Positions 46,817-57,168 of a stretch of DNA of 64,000 nt are shown piece after piece. A program made the translations under genes and the position numbers. Source of the stretch: Graphilbum fragrans. Taxonomy: Eukaryota > Ascomycota > Sordariomycetes > Ophiostomatales > Ophiostomataceae. Location of the stretch: the NCBI GenBank assembly GCA_001513895.1, contig LLKO01000017.1:1-64000 (forward strand), written 5' to 3'. The notes beneath the pieces are model-generated. The model had not been told where the DNA came from. It searched no databases and saw nothing but the letters and a program-made list of their open reading frames with translations. Position 1 is the first letter of the stretch. Each line of letters begins with the position of its first letter.

Positions 46817-49800
46817 TCACATTATCTGGTCTTGCGTGAGGCCACCGTGAGGGTCTGTATCCATGCTGTCATCACCCAAGCCAGGGTTGTGATACTTGAC
46901 AAAGCTGATGTGAAGCGGGCGGCCGCCATAATGGTAACCTTGGAACTTCGTAATAGCTGTATCCGCAGTCTCAGCGGAGTCGAATCGGACGACGCCGGAC
47001 CCACGGGAGCGCCCGCTTGGCTCATACTGGATTTCGGCTTGCTCGACCTTGCCAATAGTCGTGAACAGCTCCACAAGATCATCGTTGCTTGTAGACCAGG
47101 GCAGCTGGAATATAGGTTAGTTGAATTGATCGGCTGGTTTTGCAGGCCAACAGTTCTTCTATAGCCGAATGGAGCCGAATGGAGCCAAAAGTAGCAGATC
47201 AGAACCAGGCGTGACTTACATTTCGCACGAAAATGAGTTCACTGCGATCCGTTCCGGCAGTTGCAAAGTCGGTGAAGGCGTTGGGAGCTTGGATAGGGCC
47301 GCTGCTAGCACCGGCATCGAAGCCACCCCCGCCATTAAACCCACCACGGCCGCCGAAGCCACCGAAGCCCCCGCGGCCGCCGAAGCCGCCACGGCCACCA
47401 AAGCCACCGCCGAAGCCACCACCACGGCCACTGAAGCCACCACGGCCACCGAAGCCGCCGCCGCCACCGCCACCTGCGAAGCGGTCCTCACGCACTTCAA
47501 GAATACGACCCTGCCAATCAACGCCATTGAATCGTTGAATGGCACTGCGAGCATCGTCGGGGCTTTCAAAGACGACAATGCCGGATCCCTTAGAACGGCC
47601 ATCGGGACCGACATTTATATCGGCGCGGGCAACGCCAGCCGTCCGAGCTATTTCAAGAAAACAAAATGGTCAGGAAATGCGATCGAGTATGGCGACCCGG
47701 CCCACAAGAGTTTCGGTAGAACTCACCCGCTTGCCTGAAAAAATCTTTCAGGTCCTGCCACCCAACGGTAAACGGAAGCTAAATAGAAACGTGTTAGTAT
47801 CGGAGAGGGTACAAATATGGCGGGGGTACATACGTTGTTGACGAAAATTTGGCGACTTCCGCCACCCATCGCCGGATTGAAGCCGCCTACCATGGGGCTG
47901 GGTCCGCCGAAACCTCCCGGAGGGCCCACGGGGCCACCGAAGCCTCCACGAGGACCAGAAGATTGGTTGAACCGCGGCTCAGCCTCGCGATCCTAATAAA
48001 GAACAGGCTCAGCAATCGATCCAATAAAAATACGAGCAATTTCGGCAGCGGCCAAGGAATTATAGCATGGCTCACCTCTCTAACGTAGACGAGACGTCCC
48101 ATCAGACTTTGGTTGCTCAGCGTAGCAACAGCATTCTGGGCTTGATCCCTAGTCGCATACTCCACAATTCTAGATAGATGGTGGTCAGTCGTTAGGCACT
48201 CTATTGCACACGAAGGGAGATGAACTTACCCGCATCCCTACAAGACCCGAGGAACAAATGTTCCGACCCGTCAATCCAACAAATTCCATCAAATCAAGGT
48301 GGGTGCTTAAGGGAAAATCAAATAAAGCAAGCCATTTAACGAAAGGGATTTGATCAGCTATGACCACGAATTGCAGTCGCCCACCTTCGACATCCCATTG
48401 GGAAGCATTAACACATCGGCGAATATGACTTCTCCAGCTATTAAACCAAACAAAAAATGTCAGCACCCCTCTGTTCGTATGATTGTAGCCCGTTCAGAAG
48501 GTTGGTTCCATAGTCATAGGCGTTACCCCCTCAGTGATCGTCGTTATGACGGCATCAGGCCCTGGTACTACTACCACCAGCTTCTAGACTTTGCAACCCC
48601 AAATAAAGGGCTAGCATTGGCAAAAAAGGAAAGGCGAGGATTATAGTCACAAAGAAAAGAAGAGAGGGAGAAGAAGGGCTTGGTAGGAGGGATGGACGGG
48701 GGATATGACTGTGTCTTGTTCATATGAAAATAACCAACCCTGGCGCATAAAATCCTTGAGGTGATGCCATTTCACATCGTAGGACAGGTTTCCGACATAA
48801 ACACGGCGGTCTTGCTGTGAGGATTCGCGGATGTTCGACATCATTTGATCCTTTGATGTATGGCGGTCATCGTGGGTGCGGTGGGACGGAGCACCTCCGT
48901 AGCTAGACCCAGCAGGATTATCAGACGGTGCCTGCCCAGCCATCGGGGAGCGGGAGCGCCGAGAAGCACGGCGGTAGTCGGGGCTGCGGGAGCGATTGCT
49001 GCGCGGAGAGTAAGACCGGCGATGGCCAGCTGCACGGCCAGGGCTTCTGGAACGACCGCGACGCGGGGACCGAGACCGTTCGCGCTGTCATTATTGTGTC
49101 AGTGAAATGGATTGAGGCTAGGTTCTGATCGCTTGCTAGTCAGAAAATACGGCCAACTGGTCTCGTAGTGTTTTGAATATGAGTCGCGACAAAATGCTCG
49201 GCATTTATTGCAAGAAGTTGAGAGATATGGCCGGGAGGGGGAGGGACAGAGCAGATGTGTAAAAGGGAATTTAGAGGCGGCGGGTAGCATCTGTCGAAGA
49301 CTAGCCTAGTCGGCGTCGACATTGACAAGCAAGGCGCAGGCAGGAGTCAAGTTATGATATTGAATGAGCGAGTTAAGACCAGCTGGCCCCACGCTGGCCG
49401 ATCTGGGTGGGGAAGGGGGAAGCAAGGCTGTGATGCTGCGTCTTTTGCAAACAATGTCTCTAGACGGCTGGAGAAGGTACTAATCTGGATAGAAGTAACT
49501 TACCGGACGATACGTGTCGCCTGAGTCGGCTAGTTAATGAGAAACAAGTTAGCGAATAATGATTTCAAGCAAGAGTAAGCATGTCAATGTCATAGCAAGC
49601 CGTTGGAATGAAGACAGAGAGCCGACTGGGAGGCTTGGAAGGCAAATGCGGCCTGGAAGGGTAGCAGTGTAACAGGGACGGCGGGTAATAGACAGTGATA
49701 GAAACGCAGTAACGACAAGCGGGCGGGGGGGGGGGCATGTGAGTGCAGTGACAATATGTCTAGAAAGGGCTGACAAGATAAAGAAGGTAGCACAGTCAAC

Positions 49801-51113
49801 AGAAACGGGAAGATGAATGTGTCTTTGTACTACTTCGGCTTCTGCGGTCGCCGCCAATGTGTCGGCAACAGGCTTCGTGGCAAACGAATGGGCTGAGCCG
49901 TACTGGAAAGAGACAACATGCAAGTGGTTTGAATTACAGAAAGCCTCGAGTGTAGAGGTGGAGGGGAAAAACCGAGTAAAGTGATGTCGTGGCGGGAAAA
50001 GGGCAGCGAAGGAAAGAGAGGCGGTCGAGAATATAACAGCGTGGGTGGTAACAAAAATGTGTGAGTGGGAGGAGGGCAAGAGCCCCATGGTAGAGATAGC
50101 CTAGCCAGCTAAGATGGGACACTGTTGTTCAAAATGTGGTGGCAGGCAGGTAGGTTGCGGGAAGAGTGGGAGGGGGGCGGCTGTAAGAAATAGGCACAGA
50201 GGGCAGTTGGCGGCGGGGGTGGGAGGTGAGAGGGAAGAGACAAGAATGTTGGGTGGCCGAGGCGATGGGAAACGAGCGAGACAGTTGGGGAAGGTCGCTA
50301 GAGAGAAAAAGCAGGGGCTAGATACGACCAGAAAGAGTTGAGAGGGCCAGAGGAGAGCAAGGAAACCACAAGGGAAAGGAGGAAAGACTGGGCGATAGGA
50401 AGGAAGCCGATGTAGGGCCAAAGAGATTTTCCAATGACCACTTGGGTAGATAGATGGGGCAAATAGCGGTAGCTAGGATAGGTAGAAACGAGGCCGTGAG
50501 GGGGAGAAAGGCACAAATGGAAGGGCAAACCAACTCAATGAATGACGCAAGAGCCACGTTCGGCGACAATCTGGAGGAGGACAAAAGACCTGAATCTAAG
50601 GGTGGTCTTAGATGAGATATGAGAGGGGGAGAGAAAGAGGAAGAGAAAGAGAGTGGGATGAGAGTGAGAGGAGACTGATAGGGGGGTGAGAAGGGAAGGA
50701 AGGAGCTGAAAAGAGAAGAGGAAGAAAGAGGTGCTGAGCACAGGGCAAGAAAGAGACAGGGCAGAGGAGAGGACGGAGAACAGTAAAAGAGAAAGAAGAC
50801 GTGGGAGCAAGGCGGCGGCGCAGTACAAAAGAGCGGCACAACTAACAAGAGCGCAACGTAGAGACCATGTACAAAACAGCAGCATAGCTCGAAACGGTGG
50901 AGGGCTGGAACGGAGGAGCGGGGGACGGCAGAAGGGGGAGAGAGACGGAGCAGAAAGGGGGAGCAGAACGGGGAAGCTCGGAGAGCAGTCAAAGGCAGAA
51001 GGTGGATGTGTGCACACATGTAGGAGAAGCTCGGAGATCCAAGCATAGAACGGGGTGTGCCAATGGGCAAAGGAGGGCGGTTAGAAAGCGGACAAGAAAG
51101 ACAACTTACCCAT
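46817..51113 (-). CDS. GBP2/HRB1-like SR-type RNA-binding protein, three RRMs
   Basis: Probably a shuttling mRNA-export/quality-control factor like yeast Gbp2 and Hrb1. Ten coding exons: 51110-51113, 49504-49520, 48739-49084, 48385-48437, 48230-48237, 48076-48169, 47834-47992, 47727-47778, 47220-47647 and 46817-47104, total 482 residues. The N-terminus MGDTYRPRERSRSPRRGRSRS is an Arg-Ser domain. RRM1 starts RRVYVGNLSYDV, RRM2 RQIFVNNLPFTV, RRM3 ELIFVRNLPWST; each has its RNP1-like strand (SKGCGIVEY, SKGSGIVVF, SRGSGVVRF). A Gly/Phe/Arg-rich linker lies between RRM2 and RRM3. The first exon carries just ATGG in a CACCATGG context and is followed by a 1589-nt intron; the 8-nt exon GGATGCGG completes SKGCGIV. 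Both are supported by perfect phase and the conserved RRM sequence. Confidence 0.88.
49521..51109 (-). other. long first intron of the GBP2-like gene
   Basis: GTAAGT at the 5' end and CTCAG at the 3' end bound a 1589-nt intron, more than ten times the usual length here. The plus strand is strongly purine-rich (GA/GGA tracts around 50600-51000), so the transcript would be pyrimidine-rich. Long open frames over it (for example 50318-51232, minus) result from this composition. No gene inside is supported. Confidence 0.65.
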
Positions 51114-51480
51114 GGTGAAAAGCTTGAGGAGGGAAGTTCAAGCCGAGAGGCAAATGAATGGTACGGAAGACGAAAGTCACTTGTCCAGCAGAGCTGGCTG
51201 CAAGAAACAATGTTGGTGCTGAGGGTGCACAAGCGCGTGGGCTGGGTAGTTAATGCAGGTGAGAAGTGTCTGGTGAGTCGAAAACGAGCGCGAGGAAATG
51301 GCGAAGAAGAGCGAGGACAGCCAGAAATGGTGCACCGAAGTAGCCGTCACTCGGACAGCAAGGCGACAAGGCGACAGGAGTGAGGAGGAAGAGCTGGACA
51401 GAGGGTCACAGCCAGTGGTGGTAGGCAGGAAGCAAACGAGAGGCGTGGCGAGAGATGGGAAAGGAGCGCGACGGCTGCAA

Positions 51481-51512
51481 GACTGCGAGACTGCGAGACT
51501 GCGAGACTGCGA
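51481..51512 (+). repeat. 8-bp tandem repeat GACTGCGA x4
   Basis: Four perfect consecutive copies of GACTGCGA, upstream of the GBP2-like gene. Confidence 0.9.
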
Positions 51513-54088
51513 TGAGCGCGATGACTGTGAGGGCAGCGTTGACAGCGATGGTGGTGATGGCCGTGATAGCTGTGATAGCGATGGCAACAAAAGTCGGGCC
51601 ACAAGCTGCAGACTCAGACGGAGAACGGAAGGGGAAGGAACGGAGAAGGAGAACGGAAGCTGGAACAGAGCAGCAAGAACAAAAGGCAGCACGGCGTGGA
51701 GCGAGGGGCCAGCGTCGTGGAGGGTGTTAGTTAGTGTGAACAAAAGATTGTGTGTGGATGCACGCCGGGCAAAGCGATGGGTGATGGGCGATGGGAGCGC
51801 GGTCGCGCGAGCGGCCAATGAAGAGCAACAGGCGCAACAGCGCGCGACGGTGGAGGTGGAGGGGCTAAGGGAGGTGGTTCTAGGGCTCTGATTGGCGGAT
51901 AGATTTTTTTAGGCGGAGAGGGAGGGGACTAAAAGACACTCTGGGCGGAAAGGCAGCGGTTTGTGTGCAGTTGTGCGTCAGCCGGGGCAGAAAGAGGAAG
52001 GGGCGTTGCGGGTGCGGAGTACGGAAAAGGTACATGAGTACTCCTACGAGGTACAAGTACGAAGTACACGCCGCCAATAGTGCCCCGGGACGCTGTTCTA
52101 TCGCGTAGATGGTGCTAGAAAGGTTCAGATACGGGCGGCGGGCGCGTGTTGTGGGCGAGAGAGAGAGAGAAACTGGGTGTGGGTGTGGGTGAGTGGGCCC
52201 CGCAAAGCGCGAAAAAATACGGCAGAGCCTGAAGAGTTTGAGGGAGAGGCAGGCAGACACAGGCCGCACATTCGAGCGGGCGGCAGGTGCGACAGTGTAC
52301 AACCACTAGCAGACGTTAGTGCACTGTGCTAACGGTTGCGAGCACGTGTGTGTATGTGAGTAACTACTGGCAGAGGGTCTCTGTCCCACGATGCCACTCC
52401 GTAACTGCCCTCCGCAACTCTTGAAGTACAAGTGCGAGTGCATACTTGCTGGGACTCGTAGTTCCTCGCAACTGCTCATATTTGCCTGCACACGAGATGC
52501 TACGGCAAGCGCAGACAGTAAGGTTTTCAGGATGTCCGGCCGAGTCGGCAGGCCAGTGGCATTCGCTAGCGGCAGGTACGATCGAGCATGGCAGGTGACG
52601 ACCAACGCTAGAAGCCGGGACTGAGGCCGCTGAGCGCTGAACGACCCGTGCTTGCCTGGCCAGGGCAGGCCTCTTGCGTGTGATACAGAAGGCAGGAGGC
52701 AGGAGGCAGGAGACAGCGTGCAAGAGGCACTACACAGGCAGACAGCTACAGGTGTATCTTACGGCCAACAGCAGGACCACAACTGGCTTCCAACCGCACC
52801 CGGCGAATGCCGTGCCCCCCGAGCTGTTGCTGACCACCAGCTACGTAGTTGTGGTGGGGGGCCCACGCCAAGCAGGTGAACTGGCCCGCTCAGAGGCCGC
52901 GAACCATCAAGGTCGCTCGCTGCCCCTCGCCCGAAGCAGCCCAGACCAGCGGCTAGGGCTGGAGGCAAACCAGCAGAGAGGACCACTGGCGGGCCCTAAA
53001 GCAGGGCTCCTGCACCTCTGTCTTTCCCGAGATCTGAGGGTCCTCAACAGCACTGTTTGTCCCTGTACGAGCATCTCCGGAGTAGTTGCTGCGCATTGAG
53101 CTTGGATGTTGGCAGCACGCGTCGAACGCTTCATCGCCCGCTGGCTGTTTCCGTTGCACTCGTTCTGGCTCTGATATTGGCATTGGGTTGGCATTGCGGC
53201 CATGCACTGATGCACGGAGAATATAGAGAGCACCTCCAACCCGGAGTATCTTACTACTGCTGCGGTTATGTGGGTATCTGATAAAAGTCCCTGCATCCCA
53301 CAACGTACAGACATTTGCGTATCTTCGTCTGCACCCATCCTCCGTGCATGCTCGTACTCGAACTGCCATTGCAGTAGCACCGCTGTAGCTCCTCTCCACC
53401 CGTCACGCCACACCCACTGGCCTGGGCCAACGCCGACTCGCGGGACACCGGCACATCAACGCAGCAGTCTGCAAATTGCACCCATCACCAAGCTCTCCGC
53501 CCCCCCCCCTCTCCCCTCTCCCTTTCCTCTTCTACACCCCCTCCTCCTCTTCTAAACCGAGGCCTGGACGCGATGACTACCGGCACCGAATACGCTGATT
53601 TGTACAGTTACGATGCACCCCATCAGACGCACTGGCTAGCGCTTGGCCAGCCGCCGGAAATCCCAACATTTTAGGAATGTGTAGCCGGTTCCGCCGCCGC
53701 CACAATCACAACCACAGCCAACCGACCCCTCTCTCGCCCTCTCCGTTTCGGGGCGCCATGGCTGGCGTGAGCGCCAGTACGAATATGCACGTACTCCGTT
53801 TGTACTCGTGTGAGCCCACACGGGTGCCCCCGTGCGGGTAGTCGTCCTCTCGGAGCAACCGCCGCCCGGGTCATTCTTGCATGCTGTACTTGGAGAGGGA
53901 CACATCTTGTGGGAAACACTCAGAGGCAGCCACCACACGCAGAGGGAGACGCTGCCAGTGCAACCTATCACACCCTGTATCTGCCTGACAAAAACAGCCT
54001 CTGCGTCTTCGCTCCCCCCTTCCGCCCCTCTTCCTCTCGCAGCGTCTCGAGTCGACAAGTGTTGTGCGAGATCACAAAATCATACAAA

Positions 54089-54120
54089 CGCACAATCGCA
54101 CAATCGCACAATCACACAAT
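54089..54120 (+). repeat. 8-bp tandem repeat CGCACAAT x4
   Basis: Three perfect copies of CGCACAAT and a fourth with one change (CACACAAT). Confidence 0.88.
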
Positions 54121-55246
54121 CATACAAAAGATCTCCCCGGACGCTGGGCTGTGCAATATCACCGTGGGCCCGCGGTATGCACGACGATCAGAACGGCACC
54201 ATGGTGCGCTATTTGCATGTTTTGACCAAGCTGAGTGCTCTAACGCTGCAGGGCGTCTCCTAGGCGCGACGCAAAAGAAAGATGGGGGGTGGTTATGAGG
54301 AAACACGAAGCCCTTAGGGCACACACACAACCAAACACTCTCGAGTCTACGTCTCGGTACGTGTAAGATACGACTACATCTACTGGCTATATGTACACTT
54401 ACATTCACGGTGTACATGGGTGTACGGGTACGACGATGTAAACTGTGTGCCCATTCCCTGTCCCCTGCCACCCCTGCGCATTTGTGAAAACCTACGTCGT
54501 ACGTCGAAGGAGTACAGCCCTTTCCGGTACTTGTGGGTGGTTGCTGCTATATGTACTCCGTACTCGTAGGCTGCAGAGTACTCCGTAGTCATACCGGGTA
54601 TACACCACACCCTACTACTGCGTAGCATATGCACGTCTCTTAAAAGGGAGTGAACAGGGTCGCCTCGTAGTCGGGAGCAGGCTTCCATGAGGCCTCTTTA
54701 CGAATGGAATACGAGTGCTCGAATAAAGTATGTACTTCATACATCCCACCACGCGGAGGCCCCGAGCCGATACGGCTGCCATCACTGCAAGGACAACCTC
54801 TCCCGTCTTCTCTTGTCTGTCTTCTCCACTGCTTCTTCTCTCTCTCTCCTGCCTGCCGTATCACCGTAACCCCCTCCTGCTTCTTGCCGCCCCCAGGACG
54901 CGTTCCTACACTCGAGTATCCTACGCCCCTACACACACCCCACTTCCTTGTGAGTTCCGATACCGTAAGCTGTGCGAGTCATCGCAACTGCTTCGTACAT
55001 CCACCCGCATGAGGATGTAGGGCGAAAGTTGGCGTACTTGTACAAAGAAGCCCATAAGTATTTGGACGGGGAGCGAGCCAGCGTGGCCATACACAAGCTG
55101 CTCTAGTTGGGTCTCAGAAGACGAGTCCGAATAGTCGTACGAAGTATGGAGGAGACTACTACATAGACAACGATGCGTACGTGGTTGAGCCGCACTGAAT
55201 TTTCTCCGGCAGCTGCCCACTGGCTGGTGTTTACCGTGCTCATACT

Positions 55247-55281
55247 GTAAGATACGAGTATGTGGTTACGGAGTATCTTAC
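55247..55281. repeat. inverted repeat GTAAGATAC...GTATCTTAC
   Basis: Two 9-bp arms (55247-55255 and 55273-55281) are perfect reverse complements with a 17-bp loop containing TACGGAGTA, joining the two dispersed word families in one small hairpin, about 300 bp upstream of COQ9. Confidence 0.8.
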
Positions 55282-55576
55282 ATTGCAGCTGCTCGACATG
55301 CGCTAGCGTACCGTAACTCCGTCCGTTTTCCACCAAAAGCAGGCCCGTAACTATACAGAGCTTTTCCTCCAGTTTGCCTGAACTTGCCTAGCGCGACTTT
55401 TTGCTGAAATTCGAGACCCGAGCTGTCTCTCCTCTCGTCTTTCTGGCCGTCACCACCGACCATTGTGCTTGCGAACGAGTCCCGACAGCGCTGAGCTAGG
55501 TGTGCTGCCTCTCTTACCCGTTCTGCGCCGTTTCTCTTTATTTATTGTCCGCCTTTACTCTCCTGGCTTGCCTAAA

Positions 55577-56743
55577 ATGGCCCTACCCTCGCTGTCCCAG
55601 GCTTCCAAGGCTTCCATGGCCAAAAATCTCGCCGGCCCAAGCTCCCGCTGCTCAGTTGTCCTCCTGTCTTCACGCAGCACCGCTTCTTTGCACTCAGCCG
55701 CGAGGCCAGCGCCGCCCTGCTGCCACCAGCTGCGACGTGGCTCAGCTGCCCGCCGGTCCACCGCCTCTGTGTCTCCGTTTGCGTCTCCGTCCCGCTCGCT
55801 CTCCTCGACTACGTCTTCGTTCTCGTCCTCCTCCCTCACCTCGTCCTCTTCCTCCGCCGCTTTCTCCTCCAAGCCGGCCTTCCTGTCCCGCCGCAGCTAC
55901 CATTCTTTCGACCGCCCCGATGAGCCAGCTCCCCAAGACGCTTTCAGTGCCACCGAACAGGCCATTCTCTCCGCCGCCGCCCGCCACATCCCTGAACACG
56001 GCTTCTCCGAGCATGCTATCTCCCGTGGCGCCCACGATGCCGGCTACCCCGACATCAGCGTTTCCATTCTCCCAGACGGTGCCTTCAGCCTGGTGCGCTG
56101 GCATCTTGTCACCCAGCGCACCGCCCTAGCTGCTGCCAGCCAGGCTATCTTTGCCGCTCCCGAAGAGGCTCCCCCAACACTCTCTGCTGCCGATGTGGCC
56201 GACCGCGTTGAGCGCCTGGTTTGGGAGCGCCTGATGGGCAACCGGGATATTGTGTCCCGCTGGCAAGAGGTACGCACAGCTGCTTTGTACCTCTCTGTTT
56301 CCTTGTCTCCATTCTATCCGGATTCCCCCGTCTACTTCCTCCGCTCCCCTCTTTCGCGCCCCCTCCCCTTTCCCCTTTATCTCCTCCTGATCTAACCAAT
56401 ATTCTCTCAGGCCCTAGCCCTTATGGCCCAGCCTAGCTATGTCCCGGCGTCGCTCCGTGAGCTGGCCCTCCTTGCCGACGAGATTTGGGCGCTGGCTGGC
56501 GACGCTGCCGTCGACCCGTCCTGGTACACCAAGCGTACATCGCTGTCCGCCATCTACGCCGCCAGCGAGCTGTTCATGACCACCGACTCCAGCCCCGACT
56601 TTGCCGCTACCCGCGACTTCCTACACCGGCGCCTCCGCGAAACCCACGACCTAGGCAGCTACGTTCGCTCTGTCGGCCAATGGGTTGGCTTTTCTGCCAG
56701 TGCCGGCCTCAACGTCCTCCGCAGCAAAGGGGTCGGCATTTGA
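55577..56743 (+). CDS. COQ9: ubiquinone biosynthesis protein COQ9
   Basis: Lipid-binding protein of the mitochondrial CoQ synthome, needed with Coq7 for the demethoxyubiquinone hydroxylation step. Exons 55577-56269 and 56411-56743 join as SRWQE|ALALMAQPS, giving 341 residues. The first 120 residues are Ser/Ala-rich and basic (mitochondrial presequence plus low complexity). The TetR-like core begins DAFSATEQAILSAAARHIPEHGFSEHAI and ends with the C-terminal amphipathic helix region (SLSAIYAASELFMTTDSS, DFLHRRLRETHDLGSYVRSVGQWVGFSASAGLNVLRSKG). Start chosen at the first ATG in AAAATGG context; the frame is open upstream but only with a TTG. The gene is convergent with SMC6. Confidence 0.94.
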
Positions 56744-57168
56744 TCCGCTGGCAGGGACGGAAGAAGTGTGGAAGAGGGAAATAATAACGCGAAAAAGTGG
56801 TGTTTTTGCCTGGACTCGTTAAGGTCTTTGTACAAGGACGGACAGCCTTCGCCGTGAAATATATTCCCAGTGGTATACTCGATAGACTGTACAGGTACAT
56901 GCAAGTAACGGAAATAAAGCATACAACTCCCATCACACAGCCTCCTTGGCCTCCGAGCATTTGAATACAGCACTACAGTAATACGTCGTACTCGTACAGC
57001 AACACAGGAACAGATACGCCGATCAGACACAAAACGCCACCATTGGTATATCGTTGTAACATCCGGCGCACACAAAAAAAGACACACATCCCCATTAATA
57101 TCGCACATGGTCTTCTCCTCTCCTTCCCTCCCCTCTCCCGAGCCATCCTCGACAGCCGGCACCGACTA
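56744..57168. other. convergent 3' region of COQ9 and SMC6
   Basis: 425 bp between convergent stops. No gene or repeat supported. Confidence 0.6.

Larger units (their letters stand above)
51114..55576. other. 4.5-kb intergenic region upstream of GBP2-like and COQ9 genes
   Basis: Divergent promoters of the GBP2-like gene (from 51114) and COQ9 (to 55576) lie at the ends. No gene is supported inside, although a 33-codon ATG frame follows a strong pyrimidine tract at 53573. It holds two 8-bp tandem arrays and five of the eight GTAAGATAC words found in the window, plus several TACTCCGTA words. Confidence 0.5.

Noticed and set aside
50318..51232. 304-codon minus-strand frame
   Set aside because: It lies on the pyrimidine-rich strand of the first intron and upstream region of the GBP2-like gene; such DNA lacks stop codons and gives a Ser/Leu/Pro product without features.
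51177..51891. Long overlapping frames on both strands upstream of the GBP2-like gene
   Set aside because: Both strands are open because of purine/pyrimidine bias and an 8-bp tandem repeat; no domain, no splice logic.
53832..54298. Overlapping 143- and 162-codon plus-strand frames
   Set aside because: Both run across an 8-bp tandem repeat that is open in several frames; composition changes abruptly and nothing is recognisable.
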